Source: an uncultured bacterium (GTDB lineage Bacteria; Bacillota; Clostridia; Lachnospirales; Lachnospiraceae). From it: DNA of 64,000 nucleotides. The translations under genes were made by a program, and so were the position numbers. The stretch is from NCBI GenBank assembly GCA_947177425.1, contig CAMWUN010000003.1:1-64000 (forward strand), written 5' to 3'. This document shows positions 62,614 to 64,000 of this stretch, in pieces. Every line of letters starts with the position of its first letter. Positions within the stretch are counted from its first letter, which is position 1. The notes under the pieces are model-generated. The model was not told the DNA's origin, did no database searches, and worked only from the letters and a program-made list of their open reading frames with translations.

Positions 62614-62931
62614 ATGACAATCAGCAGGGTAGAGCTTCAGGGGCAGGTAACGAGAGCCCAGGATTTTACAAATATCAAACAGAATGAGGACAATAAGGGG
62701 ACGGTAGACCAGTTTAATTTTCAGCGGCAGTTTGACCAGACAGTTGACAATAAACTACGTCAGGTGCAGCAGGGGGATAAAGCTGAAAATGAAGGCAGAC
62801 GTTTTGATGCGAAAGATAAAGGAAATGGAAGCTATTCCGGCGATGGCGGACGAAAGCGAAAGAAAGGAGAAATTGCCGGGGACGGAAAAGTGACCCTGAA
62901 GGGACGGGGCGGCTTTGACATGAAAATCTGA
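62614..62931 (+). CDS. Small charged protein of the flagellar operon, unknown function
   Basis: 105 residues; hydrophilic, rich in Asp, Lys, Gly and Gln, with no signal peptide or membrane helix. It begins MTISRVELQGQVTRAQDFTN and ends in a Gly/Lys-rich tail. Similar proteins occur after FapA in Lachnospiraceae to my knowledge, but no function is known. The start is uncertain: ATG 62614 is 13 bases from GAAGGGG; GTG 62602 is too close. It overlaps nothing. Confidence 0.6.
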   Translation: MTISRVELQGQVTRAQDFTNIKQNEDNKGTVDQFNFQRQFDQTVDNKLRQVQQGDKAENEGRRFDAKDKGNGSYSGDGGRKRKKGEIAGDGKVTLKGRGGFDMKI

Positions 62932-62949
62932 TGATATACGGGTGAAAAT

Positions 62950-63888
62950 ATGAGTGTAGTGGAAATAATCCTTGTTGCTTTTGGCGCTGTTGTGTTCATA
63001 CTGAGTTTCCTTCTTCCGTCGGGGAAGAAGGGCGGACAGCAGGCTTCTTCAGGGATAAGTGAAAAAGATATAAAGGAAATGGTTGAAAAAAAAGTGGAAG
63101 ATGCCAGAGGGCGGGTGGAAGACATTATTGACGAGACAGTCACTTATGCCATCGAAAAGACAGAGCGCTCCATGGAACGGCTGACCAACGAAAAGATGAT
63201 GGCGATTAATGAGTATTCCGACACGGTTTTGGATGAAATCAATAAGAGCCATAAGGAAGTGGTATTCCTTTATGATATGCTGAATGACAAGCAGGAAACC
63301 TTAAAAAGCACAGTGGGCGAAGCGTCCAGGACTGCCAGTCAGATAAAGCAGGCGGTAAGGGATGCAGAGATTACGGCAATAGAGACACAAAAGAAAGCAA
63401 AAGAAATCCAGGAAGCAGTTGACGGGACCGTGAAGGAAGCCGTAAAGGAGACTGTAAACGAAGCAGCCATCCAGATACAGGAAACAGAATTCATACCCAT
63501 ATCCGCTCCGAAGGTTGAAATTATATATCCGCCGTCCCAGCCGGAAACAGCGGCAAAGGAGACGGAAGAGACACAAAAGCCAAAGAAGAGAAACCGCAGA
63601 GGCCGGGCATCTAAGACAGCCGGGAAAGAAAATCTGGCGGCAGAAAATGGAAAAGAAGCAGTTCCAGCCGTTCCCATGGCATCGGAGGGGCTGCCCGAAA
63701 TAGAGGCGGCATTGGCAGTATTGGAGACAGCAGAGGGAAGAGAAACGGATAAGACTGTCAAAAGAAATAATAACGACAGGATACTGGAACTCCATAAAGC
63801 AGGAAAATCTGAAGTTTCGATTGCCAGGGAACTTGGACTGGGTGTAGGTGAAGTGAAGCTGGTTATCGGCTTATTTGAAGGAGTATAA
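62950..63888 (+). CDS. SwrB/DUF6115-like membrane-anchored coiled-coil protein
   Basis: 312 residues. There is an N-terminal membrane helix (about 3-22), a long charged coiled coil (about 35-180), a Lys/Arg/Ala-rich low-complexity stretch (about 200-235), and a C-terminal helix-turn-helix-like end (RILELHKAGKSEVSIARELG), the arrangement of DUF6115 and the swarming protein SwrB of Bacillus, which follows sigD there. SwrB activates flagellar export switching. Identity is from architecture and position. Confidence 0.75.
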   Translation: MSVVEIILVAFGAVVFILSFLLPSGKKGGQQASSGISEKDIKEMVEKKVEDARGRVEDIIDETVTYAIEKTERSMERLTNEKMMAINEYSDTVLDEINKSHKEVVFLYDMLNDKQETLKSTVGEASRTASQIKQAVRDAEITAIETQKKAKEIQEAVDGTVKEAVKETVNEAAIQIQETEFIPISAPKVEIIYPPSQPETAAKETEETQKPKKRNRRGRASKTAGKENLAAENGKEAVPAVPMASEGLPEIEAALAVLETAEGRETDKTVKRNNNDRILELHKAGKSEVSIARELGLGVGEVKLVIGLFEGV

Positions 63889-63901
63889 GGAATCAGGCAA
63901 G

Positions 63902-64000
63902 ATGATGAACTTGAAATACTATCTGAGGGGACTGGGCATAGGGGTAGTTGTAACCGCACTGATTATGGGAATTCTTGCGGGAAAAAGAGAAATTCTCAGC
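63902..64000 (+). CDS. Partial membrane protein, continues past the window
   Basis: An open frame from ATG 63902 to the end (33 codons). It starts MMNLKYYLRGLGIGVVVTAL, with a membrane helix at about 10-28, then basic residues. It has AAGGA upstream, 13 bases after the preceding stop. Only the N-terminus is visible, so it cannot be named; similar single-pass starts occur in operon-ending motility genes. Confidence 0.6.
   Translation, partial: MMNLKYYLRGLGIGVVVTALIMGILAGKREILS

Overview
The window looks like the chromosome of a motile, Gram-positive anaerobe of the class Clostridia, most likely Lachnospiraceae. The evidence is gene content and order: comM-dprA, topA-codY directly upstream of a long fla/che operon, strong AGGAGG-type ribosome sites, frequent TTG/GTG starts, FliY and CheC/CheD chemotaxis, an archaeal/ER-type (Ser-His) signal peptidase and a giant surface protein. 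There are no rRNA, tRNA, CRISPR, integrase, transposase or phage genes. No stretch longer than 300 bases lacks a gene.

Layout. (1) 1-2935: a palindromic element, then comM and dprA, overlapping and co-transcribed. (2) 2936-27050: an accessory block between dprA and topA, which are neighbours in Bacillus. It opens with a single-domain HD-GYP protein. A tightly packed operon follows (3720-24454): two TasA/camelysin-like membrane proteins, a membrane-anchored McrB-like AAA+ ATPase, a DUF2357-like partner, a SipW-type signal peptidase, three more proteins with SipW-type leaders, and a 4167-residue secreted protein with an acidic repeat stalk, tandem C/H..CxxC repeats and a very long repeat region of probable beta-helix type. 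The block closes with a convergent GGDEF/EAL gene, a 58-residue gene and a lone A24 prepilin peptidase. (3) 27051-30253: topA and codY, each with a good sigma-A promoter; codY is followed by a strong terminator. (4) 30254-64000: one collinear operon of more than 30 genes, flgB through the SwrB/DUF6115-like gene. It encodes the basal body and export apparatus, hook, motor, switch, the chemotaxis core and the motility sigma factor FliA, and is still running at the right edge.

How the parts may work together. The flagellar operon encodes almost a complete basal body, hook, motor and CheA/W/Y/B/C/D circuit. CodY sits beside its promoter region, as in Bacillus, where it represses fla/che. The 3.7-24.5 kb operon is read here as a surface-fibre or matrix system: the signal peptidase would mature the TasA-like subunits, and the AAA+/DUF2357 pair would act at the inner face of the membrane. 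This is the part of the window most likely to be an undescribed system. Two predicted cyclic-di-GMP phosphodiesterases flank it and the flagellar operon lies next door, which suggests a sessile/motile switch. That link is inference.

Structures outside the genes include a family of ~37-bp hairpin-forming repeats (single at 27.1 kb, triple at 37.9 kb, double at 42.5 kb), an imperfect palindrome cluster at 36-110, and a hairpin between flgE and flbD.
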